Source of the DNA: Methyloradius sp035460505
GTDB lineage: Bacteria > Pseudomonadota > Gammaproteobacteria > Burkholderiales > Methylophilaceae
Assembly: GCA_035460505.1 (NCBI GenBank)
Contig: DATHWP010000061.1
Span: forward strand, 1 to 13,688
Direction: 5' to 3'
DNA length: 13,688 bases
Part shown: positions 7,518 through 13,097 of the stretch, piece after piece
How positions within the stretch are numbered: position 1 is the stretch's first letter
How the letters are laid out: each line of letters opens with the position of its first letter
Translations under genes and position numbers: made by a program
Notes under the pieces: model-generated
The model's database searches: none
What the model saw: only the letters and a program-made list of their open reading frames with translations
What the model was told of the DNA's origin: nothing

Positions 7518-8086
7518 AGCAAGCTTTGTAAATCATGTGCGATGTGTGCGGGCTTTTCACCAAGCTGGATATAAATTCTCACATTGCCATTTTTATCAAG
7601 CACATACGAACCTGCACTATGGTCAACCGTATAGTTTTTCTTGTCATCGGCTTTGGCATAATAAGCCTTGAAGCTTTTCACTACCGCATCCAGTTGCTTA
7701 TCATCTCCGCGCAAACCAATAAATGTAGGGTTGAACGAAGGCACATACTGGGCAAGCACTTCTTGTGTATCGCGTGCGGGATCAACTGTGACAAACAACA
7801 CCTGCACTTGCTCTGCAGACGCCCCCATTAATTTCAAGGCATTGGCCAAATCGAACAGCGTCGTTGGGCAAACATCCGGGCAATGGGTATAACCGAAATT
7901 GATAACCACTACTTTGCCGGCAAAGTTTTCTATTTTTTGTGGCCGGCCTTGGTGATCTATCAGGTTAAATGCTGGCTTGATCGCCGCAGCGGTAATATCG
8001 GTTCCGTATAAGCCGGCATCATCAGGGTTACGACTACAAGCAACGCAAATAAAACAGACTAAACCGAGAAATAAATAACGCCTCAT
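7514..8086 (-). CDS. sco1: Sco1/SenC/PrrC-family copper chaperone, probable lipoprotein
   Basis: Periplasmic thioredoxin-fold copper-binding protein that helps assemble oxidase copper centres. The copper site is visible as C-x3-C in GYTHCPDVCPTT plus the distal histidine in TVDHSAGSYVLD. The VTVDPARDT segment is also typical. The chosen start (ATG at 8086, 190 aa) gives MRRYLFLGLVCFICVACS, a short export signal ending in a possible lipobox (C-V-A-C). The upstream ATG (8107) and TTG (8110) have no ribosome site and would add seven or eight residues before the signal. The -3 position of the lipobox is Cys rather than Leu, so lipidation is likely but not certain. The stop overlaps the FNR box that controls ccoN 148 nt downstream. 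The context points to delivery of copper to the CuB site of cbb3 oxidase. Confidence 0.93.
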   Translation of the reverse strand: MRRYLFLGLVCFICVACSRNPDDAGLYGTDITAAAIKPAFNLIDHQGRPQKIENFAGKVVVINFGYTHCPDVCPTTLFDLANALKLMGASAEQVQVLFVTVDPARDTQEVLAQYVPSFNPTFIGLRGDDKQLDAVVKSFKAYYAKADDKKNYTVDHSAGSYVLDKNGNVRIYIQLGEKPAHIAHDLQSLL

Positions 8087-8174
8087 GGCGACTCGCCCAA
8101 CATTCATCAATAGAGATTTAAAATCGTAGCATGGAGTGACTGATGATTACGAAATGAATCAGGACACTATCGCT

Positions 8175-8194
8175 AAATTTGGCTGGCCAAGTTT
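8175..8194. promoter_or_regulatory. 20-bp inverted repeat between sco and ilvE, possible operator
   Basis: The arms AAATTTGGC and GCCAAGTTT flank a central TG, and 8 of 9 positions pair. The 2-nt loop makes a stable RNA hairpin unlikely, so a site for a dimeric DNA-binding protein is the better reading. It lies in the 214-nt divergent gap, about 89 bp before the sco start and 106 bp before ilvE. No regulator is identified. Confidence 0.35.
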
Positions 8195-8245
8195 GTCTAA
8201 TTTATAAGTTTCTGCGATTTTGGCATTTCAAGCCTAATTCGCCTG

Positions 8246-8273
8246 TTCAAATAGTGCCGCTTGCGTTTACAAT
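8246..8273 (+). promoter_or_regulatory. Candidate sigma-70 promoter of ilvE
   Basis: TTCAAA (8246-8251) and TACAAT (8268-8273, 5 of 6 to consensus) are spaced by 16 nt. The predicted start near 8280 leaves a leader of about 20 nt, too short for an attenuator or a branched-chain leader peptide. The rest of the 8087-8300 gap holds the inverted repeat listed separately and no other clear element. Confidence 0.5.
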
Positions 8274-8300
8274 TAAGGCTTTGCCTGATGGAGAAACAAG

Positions 8301-9233
8301 ATGGCAATTGCCACCACAATGGCTGATCGCGATGGGGTTATCTGGTACGACGGTAAGATGGTCCCTTGGCGCGAAGCTACCACACATGTACTGACCCACA
8401 CCCTGCATTACGGCATGGGCGTATTTGAGGGTGTGCGCGCTTACAAGACTGATAAAGGCACCGCGATCTTCCGCTTGCAAGAGCATACAGACCGCTTATT
8501 CCGTTCAGCACACATTCTCGGCATGAAAATGCCTTTTGATAAAGCGACTGTCGCTGCTGCACAAAAAGCGGCTGTGCGTGAAAACAATCTGGAATCAGCC
8601 TACATTCGCCCAATGGCCTTTTACGGTGCTGAAGCAATGGGCATTTCTGCAAAAACCTTATCCACGCACCTGATTGTTGGTGCCTGGAAATGGGGCGCCT
8701 ACATGGGCGAAGATGCTCTTAAACATGGCATTCGTGTTAAGACATCCTCTTTTTCACGTCACCATGTCAATGTGACCATGTGTAAAGCCAAGGCTAACGG
8801 TAATTACATGAACTCTATTCTTGCGCATCAAGAAGCCGCTATTGATGGCTATGATGAAGCCTTGTTGCTGGATGTTGATGGTTTTGTTGCTGAAGGCTCA
8901 GGCGAGAATATTTTCATCGTACGTAACGGTAAGTTGATTACCCCAGACCTGACTAGCGCACTTGAAGGCATTACCCGCGATACCATCGTGCAACTGGCTG
9001 GTGAAATCGGTTTGCAGGTGGTTGAAAAACGCATCACGCGTGATGAAGTCTATTCAGCTGATGAGGCGTTCTTTACTGGCACCGCAGCTGAAGTAACCCC
9101 TATTCGTGAGTTGGATAATCGTAATATCGGCGAAGGCAAGCGCGGCCCAATTACAGAGCAACTACAAACCATGTACTTTGATGCTGTAACAGGTAAATCA
9201 GCCAAGCATGCTCACTGGTTGAGCTTTGTTTGA
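8301..9233 (+). CDS. ilvE: Branched-chain amino acid aminotransferase, class IV PLP enzyme
   Basis: Cytoplasmic transaminase that exchanges the amino group between glutamate and the 2-oxo acids of leucine, isoleucine and valine, the last step of their synthesis. The protein is 310 aa, normal for the family. Seen motifs: HTLHYGMGVFEGVRAY (33-48), the PLP-binding lysine K164 in KAKANGNYMNS, DGFVAEGSGENIF (193-205) and FFTGTAAEVTPI (257-268). The combination fits IlvE rather than D-alanine aminotransferase or aminodeoxychorismate lyase. The start is supported by GGAG (8290-8293) seven bases before the ATG. A small zinc-finger gene follows after 46 nt with no promoter or terminator in between, so the two are probably cotranscribed. 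No leucine-rich leader peptide was found upstream. Confidence 0.96.
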   Translation: MAIATTMADRDGVIWYDGKMVPWREATTHVLTHTLHYGMGVFEGVRAYKTDKGTAIFRLQEHTDRLFRSAHILGMKMPFDKATVAAAQKAAVRENNLESAYIRPMAFYGAEAMGISAKTLSTHLIVGAWKWGAYMGEDALKHGIRVKTSSFSRHHVNVTMCKAKANGNYMNSILAHQEAAIDGYDEALLLDVDGFVAEGSGENIFIVRNGKLITPDLTSALEGITRDTIVQLAGEIGLQVVEKRITRDEVYSADEAFFTGTAAEVTPIRELDNRNIGEGKRGPITEQLQTMYFDAVTGKSAKHAHWLSFV

Positions 9234-9279
9234 GCAAGCTAAGTTTAAATAAGTAAGTGTTGAACACGCAGGGGTAATG

Positions 9280-9483
9280 ATGACGAATGAAACAGCAAAA
9301 CAAACAGCCGTAATCGAAGTCAGCGCAAAAGATTTACCTCTGCATTGTCCAACCAACGAAGTGGCTCTGTGGTGTTCTCATCCGCGCGTGTTTCTGGATA
9401 TGGCTGCCACAGGTAAAGCATCATGCCCATATTGCGGAACTAAATATGCGTTAAAAGCGGGTGAAGTCATTTCGCATCATTGA
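9280..9483 (+). CDS. Small CHCC-type zinc-finger protein (zf-CHCC, NDUFS6-like)
   Basis: A 67-residue protein with the full zinc-binding pattern of the zf-CHCC family. Numbered from this start, C23-x8-C32-x-H34 (LHCPTNEVALWCSHPRVFL) is followed by C49-x2-C52 (ASCPYCGTKY). The family is related to the mitochondrial complex I subunit NDUFS6, but the role of the free-standing bacterial protein is not established. Two ATGs are adjacent (9277 and 9280). AGGGG at 9270-9274 is 5 nt from the second and only 2 nt from the first, so the second is preferred. It follows ilvE in the same direction and ends in a strong terminator. Its pairing with ilvE recurs in betaproteobacteria as far as I recall, but this implies no known functional link. 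Confidence 0.88.
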   Translation: MTNETAKQTAVIEVSAKDLPLHCPTNEVALWCSHPRVFLDMAATGKASCPYCGTKYALKAGEVISHH

Positions 9484-9495
9484 AATGGATGCATT

Positions 9496-9527
9496 AATAA
9501 AAAGGGCGCATATGCGCCCTTTTTATT
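9496..9527. terminator. Bidirectional terminator between the zinc-finger gene and murI
   Basis: A perfect 32-bp palindrome with its centre between 9511 and 9512. The GC core GGGCGCAT-ATGCGCCC is flanked by AAAAA on the left and TTTTT on the right, so either strand yields a stem followed by a T run. It lies 13 nt past the zinc-finger stop and 3 nt past the murI stop, ending both convergent messages. Confidence 0.92.
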
Positions 9528-9529
9528 GA

Positions 9530-10363
9530 CTAAATATCTGCAATCAATTTCCATTCTCTTTCGGGCTGCTGCCATAGCCCAGTGATCACTTGTCTGGCAT
9601 CTGGTGAGTGGCTGTTTGACCAAAAAGTTAAACTAGGCTCTGATGAGAGGGTGAGCAAGTCCTCCTCAATCAAGCGCTTTCTTAATTGACGCGCTACCGC
9701 CTCCCCTGTATCAATTAAGGCTGCTTTGCCAGTGACGATCGATTCAATCTGCGTTGTCACAAATGGGTAATGGGTACAGCCAAGCACAATCACATCTGCA
9801 TTGGCATCCAACAGCGGCTGCACATAACTTCGCAGCAATGTGATGGTAGAAGCGGTATCAATCTCGCCACGCTCTATCGCCTCCACCAGGCCATGGCAAG
9901 CCTGCGTCACCACTTGTACGTGATGCCCGTAATGCTCAAGCAAAGCAGCAAACTGGGCGCTCTTTAGGGTTCCACTGGTTGCCAGCACACCGATGACGCC
10001 AGTTTTTGTAATCGCTACCGCAGGCTTTACAGCAGGTTCCATACCAATAATTGGCAATTGGTAATGCTTGCGTAAAGTAGCCACGGCGGCGGCCGTTGCG
10101 GTATTACAAGCAACCACGATGGCTTTCGCACCATGCGCAATCAAGAAATCAGTGAGGTAGCGAGCACGTTCAATAATGAATTCAGGGGATTGATTGCCAT
10201 ACGGTGCGTAGTGCGAATCGGCGTAATAGATCACGCTCTCGTCAGGCAATGCTTTGCGTATATGTTTGAGCACCGAGACGCCACCAACGCCTGAATCAAA
10301 AACACCAATAGGCGCGTCTTTATTGGCAGCAATTACTATTGAAAAGTTTTCTTCTTGAATCAC
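9530..10363 (-). CDS. murI: Glutamate racemase
   Basis: Cytoplasmic enzyme that makes D-glutamate from L-glutamate for peptidoglycan. The 277-aa length and motifs are canonical: PIGVFDSGVGGVSVL (18-32) with D23, YADSHYAPYG (47-56), the first catalytic cysteine C86 in VVACNTATA and the second, C196, in VLGCTHYPF followed by H198. Two-base catalysis by these cysteines is established for the family. The only start in frame before the DSG motif is a GTG at 10363. An in-frame TAA lies about 30 nt upstream, and no Shine-Dalgarno is visible. About 17 residues precede the conserved core, slightly more than usual. The gene is monocistronic here, divergent from the adenosyltransferase gene and convergent with the zinc-finger gene. 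Confidence 0.95.
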   Translation of the reverse strand: MIQEENFSIVIAANKDAPIGVFDSGVGGVSVLKHIRKALPDESVIYYADSHYAPYGNQSPEFIIERARYLTDFLIAHGAKAIVVACNTATAAAVATLRKHYQLPIIGMEPAVKPAVAITKTGVIGVLATSGTLKSAQFAALLEHYGHHVQVVTQACHGLVEAIERGEIDTASTITLLRSYVQPLLDANADVIVLGCTHYPFVTTQIESIVTGKAALIDTGEAVARQLRKRLIEEDLLTLSSEPSLTFWSNSHSPDARQVITGLWQQPEREWKLIADI

Positions 10364-10389
10364 GATATGGTTTAAAAGACTTGTTTTGA

Positions 10390-10417
10390 TTTATGAAAAC
10401 AGTTTAGCGTAAGTCAC
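10390..10417 (-). promoter_or_regulatory. Weak candidate promoter of murI
   Basis: On the minus strand GTGACT (10412-10417) and CATAAA (10390-10395) are 16 nt apart, each with 4 of 6 matches to sigma-70 hexamers. The start would fall near 10384, about 20 nt before the GTG codon. Confidence 0.28.
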
Positions 10418-10451
10418 CTTCTATCACCATGAGCAAGCCCATTGAGTGCGT

Positions 10452-10457
10452 TACAAT
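10452..10457 (+). promoter_or_regulatory. -10 element of the adenosyltransferase gene
   Basis: TACAAT (5 of 6 to consensus) lies 22 nt before the ATG at 10480. No good -35 hexamer is seen 16-18 nt upstream. The preceding bases GCGTTACAAT resemble GCGTTTACAAT in the ilvE promoter, which suggests a shared local promoter style. There is no cobalamin riboswitch in the 116-nt divergent gap. Confidence 0.4.
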
Positions 10458-10479
10458 ATTGCATTAAATGGAGATCAGC

Positions 10480-11028
10480 ATGGGCAATCGATTAAGTAAG
10501 ATTTATACGCGTACAGGTGATGACGGCACTACTGGTCTGGGTGATGGCAGTCGCACCAATAAAGATAGCTTACGAATTGAAGCCATGGGCGATGTGGACG
10601 AACTCAATGCAGTCATCGGCATATTACTAACCGAGCCTGTTGCAGAGATTATTCACAATACCCTGACCCAAGTGCAGCATGACCTTTTTGATATTGGTGG
10701 CGAGGTTTGCATTCCAGGTTATATCAAACTCAAAACCAGCCGCATTGATGCGCTTGAAAACACACTAGATACGCTCAATGACGAACTAACTCCTCTCAAA
10801 GAATTCATATTGCCAGGTGGTACGCGCGGCGCAGCATATTGTCACTTGGCACGCACGGTATGCAGGCGAGCTGAAAGACAGCTGATTCGTTTGCATAGGG
10901 AAGAAGAAGTCAGCCCCATCGCCTTACAATATCTCAATCGCCTATCAGATCTATTGTTTGTGATTTGCAGAAGCATCAACCAACATGCGCAAGTCCCCGA
11001 TGTGCTCTGGAAAAACGAAACCAGCTAA
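10480..11028 (+). CDS. pduO: PduO-type cob(I)alamin adenosyltransferase
   Basis: Cytoplasmic enzyme that transfers adenosyl from ATP to reduced cobalamin, forming coenzyme B12. The 182-aa protein has the expected motifs: the ATP loop KIYTRTGDDGTTGLGDGSR (7-25), GDVDELNAVIG (37-47), FILPGGT (109-115), RTVCRRAERQL (125-135) and the terminal NRLSDLLFVICR (153-164). The start at 10480 (MGNRLSK) is preferred over the ATG at 10468. The latter's own codons contain GGAG (10470-10473), which sits 6 nt before 10480 as a ribosome site, and family members begin at MGNRLSK. The gene stands alone, divergent from murI, without cobalamin-synthesis neighbours. The B12-dependent enzyme it serves is not in the window. 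Confidence 0.94.
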   Translation: MGNRLSKIYTRTGDDGTTGLGDGSRTNKDSLRIEAMGDVDELNAVIGILLTEPVAEIIHNTLTQVQHDLFDIGGEVCIPGYIKLKTSRIDALENTLDTLNDELTPLKEFILPGGTRGAAYCHLARTVCRRAERQLIRLHREEEVSPIALQYLNRLSDLLFVICRSINQHAQVPDVLWKNETS

Positions 11029-11050
11029 AAGTGAGCACACTCAATTTAAA

Positions 11051-11118
11051 ATGTTGCAAAAATACAACATAAAAAACCTCACCATTTCCTCTCATTAACT
11101 GCAGCTTTTCTGGCTGCA
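11051..11118 (+). repeat. Two inverted repeats between the adenosyltransferase gene and oscA
   Basis: The first dyad is ATGTTG (11051-11056) with CAACAT (11065-11070) around an A-rich 8-nt loop, followed by AAAAAAA. The second is TGCAGC (11100-11105) with GCTGCA (11113-11118) around a 7-nt loop. Together with the stronger terminator hairpin at 11127-11150 they form three successive stem-loops in the 274-nt gap. They may be nested 3'-end structures of the upstream message, or parts of a small RNA. Confidence 0.45.
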
Positions 11119-11126
11119 TACTTCTC

Positions 11127-11155
11127 AAACGGCGCTATATAGCGCCGTTTTGCAT
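11127..11155 (+). terminator. Probable terminator downstream of the adenosyltransferase gene
   Basis: A perfect 24-bp palindrome (11127-11150) with arms AAACGGCGCTAT and ATAGCGCCGTTT, followed by TGCATTT on the plus strand. The GC stem is strong, while the T tract is short (TTTT counting the stem end). It lies about 98 nt after the stop at 11028. Confidence 0.72.
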
Positions 11156-11160
11156 TTCAG

Positions 11161-11230
11161 TCACATAATCAAAACTTATAATTCTTTTTTATTATATACA
11201 TATTAATAATTATTATTTTTAATTATTAGA
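11161..11230 (+). promoter_or_regulatory. Extremely AT-rich control region upstream of oscA
   Basis: About 60 of these 70 bases are A or T, and 11200-11228 contains no G or C. It includes the perfect palindrome TAATAATTATTA (11204-11215). The tract lies 73-142 nt before the oscA ATG. Such tracts serve as UP elements, or as binding regions for LysR-type regulators such as CysB or for nucleoid proteins. I see no convincing sigma-70 pair downstream, so the transcription start is unknown. Confidence 0.45.
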
Positions 11231-11302
11231 TCCTATTGCTATTCTCCGTCCTGTCCTAAATGCAATAAGTCCCTGATTGTACAAAGATAGAAAGATTGCA
11301 CC

Positions 11303-11497
11303 ATGCCAAATGAACAACAAGCCGTCGTGAGCAGTGAAGTCGTTGAAGAAATATTGCGCGCCATCACGCAACTGCGCTTTGGCTCAATAGAAATCACCGT
11401 ACATGAAGGCCGCGTTACGCAAATTGAAAAACGCGAAAAAGTGCGTTTTCAGCAAGACAACACACGCATTAAAAGCAACGTATCAAGCCTACTGTAA
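11303..11497 (+). CDS. oscA: OscA/YezD-family small protein (DUF2292)
   Basis: A 64-residue cytoplasmic protein of the DUF2292 (YezD/OscA) family. The conserved core runs from about 11 to 46: EVVEEILRAITQLRFGSIEI followed by TVHEGRVTQIEKREKVR. It lacks a signal peptide, membrane helix or cysteine. In pseudomonads oscA lies next to sbp and is needed for the sulfur-starvation response and chromate tolerance; the molecular role is unknown. Here sbp also follows, with a porin gene inserted between, which supports a sulfur role. The ATG at 11303 has a poor ribosome site (GAAAGATTGCACC). The gene is read from the AT-rich region upstream, and 83 nt separate it from the porin gene. Confidence 0.85.
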   Translation: MPNEQQAVVSSEVVEEILRAITQLRFGSIEITVHEGRVTQIEKREKVRFQQDNTRIKSNVSSLL

Positions 11498-11580
11498 AAC
11501 CAGCGGCCAATTTTTATAGTTTAGAAAATCAATGCGCTGACCGGACTGCCGGATGCATCAATATTTTAAAGGGGTTAATG

Positions 11581-13059
11581 ATGAAATTTAAATTAAAAAC
11601 AGTCACTTTTGCACTTATTGCAAGTGGTGTATTGCTAGGAAATAGCTTTGCGGTCGCAGCGACCACAGAAGCTGACGATATTCAGGCACTAAGAAAAACC
11701 ATCGAAGAGCTTGACCAGAAAATCAAGGTCATTGAGCGCAAAAATGAAATTTCGGCTGAAGAATCAGCTGCCAAGAAAAAAGAAACGCCTGTTCTAAAAG
11801 CCAGCCAAGACGGTTTTGGCTTCAAGTCAGCAGATAACAACTTTGAAATAAAATTTAAAGGTTTAATACAAATCGATGACCGTTATTACAACGATGTTAA
11901 TGGTTTGGGAGTTGACGGCAAGAATATCGACGGATTTGATTTCCGCCGTATCCGCCCTACAATAGACGGTACTGTCTTCGGTAAATACGATTTCCGTTTT
12001 ACACCTGAATTTGGTGAAGCTAAGACAGCAAATGCAACAGGTACCAGCGGTATTGTTGATGCCTATATTGATGCTCGCTTCCAGCCTTGGTTCAAGGTAC
12101 GTGCTGGTAAGTTCAAGCCATTTGTTGGTCTCGAACGCCTACAAAGTGGTTCAGACATCAAGTTTATCGAACGTAGCTATGTGAGTAACAATATCTTGCC
12201 AAATCGCGACCTTGGCGCTGCAATCCATGGCGACATTCTTAACAGCAAACTCAACTACGCATTTGGCATATACAACGGCGTAGTCGATGGCGGCGATAAC
12301 AGCACTGCCCAAGACACCAATCAGGATAAAGATTATTCAGCGCGCGTATTCGTAACACCATTTAAAGACGACTACAGCGTACTCTCTGGCCTAGGCTTTG
12401 GTCTTGCCGCCACTTATGGCAATTTTAAAGGCGCAACGGGTACAACTGGATCTGGGCTGCCGAACTATAAGACTGCTGGCCAAGAGTCAAACTTCTTTTC
12501 TTATTCAGCCGCTTCATTTGGTAAAGGCGATAGAACCCGCATATCTCCACAGGCTTATTACTACTACAACTCATTTGGCTTGATCGCTGAGTATGCACAG
12601 GTCAACCAAGGCGTATCCAATGGCACAAGAACGGACAATCTTAAGAACGACGCTTGGCAAATATCTGGCTCCTATTTACTCACTGGTGAAAATGCATCAT
12701 TTAAAGGTGTAAAACCAAAAAATGCGTTCGATACTGACACTGGTGGTTGGGGTGCTTGGGAACTTGTTGCTCGCTATCAAGAAAACAATATTGACTCTGA
12801 TGCCTTCAGCACTTCAGCTGCTGCTGCAGGGACTCGGTACGCCGACCCTAGAATTAACGCGAAATCTGCTAAATCATGGGCAGCAGGTGTGAACTGGTAT
12901 CTGAATCAGAACGTAAAAGTTGTCTTGAACTATGAGACAACAAGCTTTGATGGTGGTGGTCAAGTGACTGCCGCGGGCGCTGCAACAGGTGGGTTTACCA
13001 ATGTTGCTGACCGTCATGACGAGCGCACGTTGTTTACCCGTCTGCAACTTTCTTACTAA
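11581..13059 (+). CDS. OprO/OprP-family outer-membrane porin, probable sulfur-anion porin
   Basis: Exported beta-barrel of the phosphate-selective porin O/P family, 492 aa. The signal peptide is MKFKLKTVTFALIASGVLLG followed by NSFAVAA, with cleavage near residues 26-27. A helical, coiled-coil-prone segment (about 32-66, DDIQALRKTIEELDQKIKVI onward) precedes the barrel and may mediate trimer contact. The barrel begins with FEIKFKGLIQIDDRYY (about 88-103), includes RRIRPTIDGTVFGKYDFRFTPEFG, and ends in the aromatic TRLQLSY expected for outer-membrane insertion. Two ATGs are adjacent; AAGGGG is 6 nt from 11581 and only 3 nt from 11578, so the second is used. It lies between oscA and sbp, so sulfate or sulfonate uptake is more likely than phosphate. 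That substrate is inference. A TATAGT at 11515-11520 might add an internal promoter, without a clear -35. Confidence 0.92.
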   Translation: MKFKLKTVTFALIASGVLLGNSFAVAATTEADDIQALRKTIEELDQKIKVIERKNEISAEESAAKKKETPVLKASQDGFGFKSADNNFEIKFKGLIQIDDRYYNDVNGLGVDGKNIDGFDFRRIRPTIDGTVFGKYDFRFTPEFGEAKTANATGTSGIVDAYIDARFQPWFKVRAGKFKPFVGLERLQSGSDIKFIERSYVSNNILPNRDLGAAIHGDILNSKLNYAFGIYNGVVDGGDNSTAQDTNQDKDYSARVFVTPFKDDYSVLSGLGFGLAATYGNFKGATGTTGSGLPNYKTAGQESNFFSYSAASFGKGDRTRISPQAYYYYNSFGLIAEYAQVNQGVSNGTRTDNLKNDAWQISGSYLLTGENASFKGVKPKNAFDTDTGGWGAWELVARYQENNIDSDAFSTSAAAAGTRYADPRINAKSAKSWAAGVNWYLNQNVKVVLNYETTSFDGGGQVTAAGAATGGFTNVADRHDERTLFTRLQLSY

Positions 13060-13097
13060 ACCAGATACCACATAATCGAAATATATTAAGGTAAATT

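Noticed and set aside
7269..7574. Plus-strand open frame of 101 codons across the ccoN promoter region
   Set aside because: It runs through the FNR-type promoter, the ccoN start and the sco end in antisense, with no ribosome site.
8274..8300. Branched-chain leader peptide or attenuator before ilvE
   Set aside because: The predicted leader is about 20 nt, has no run of Leu, Ile or Val codons and no hairpin with a T run.
10364..10479. Cobalamin riboswitch before the adenosyltransferase gene
   Set aside because: The gap is too short once promoter and leader are allowed for, and no B12-box sequence is present.
11532..11557. CCGG-ACTG-CCGG hairpin between oscA and the porin gene, as an attenuator
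   Set aside because: The stem is only four base pairs with poor extension and no T run follows. It is too weak to call.
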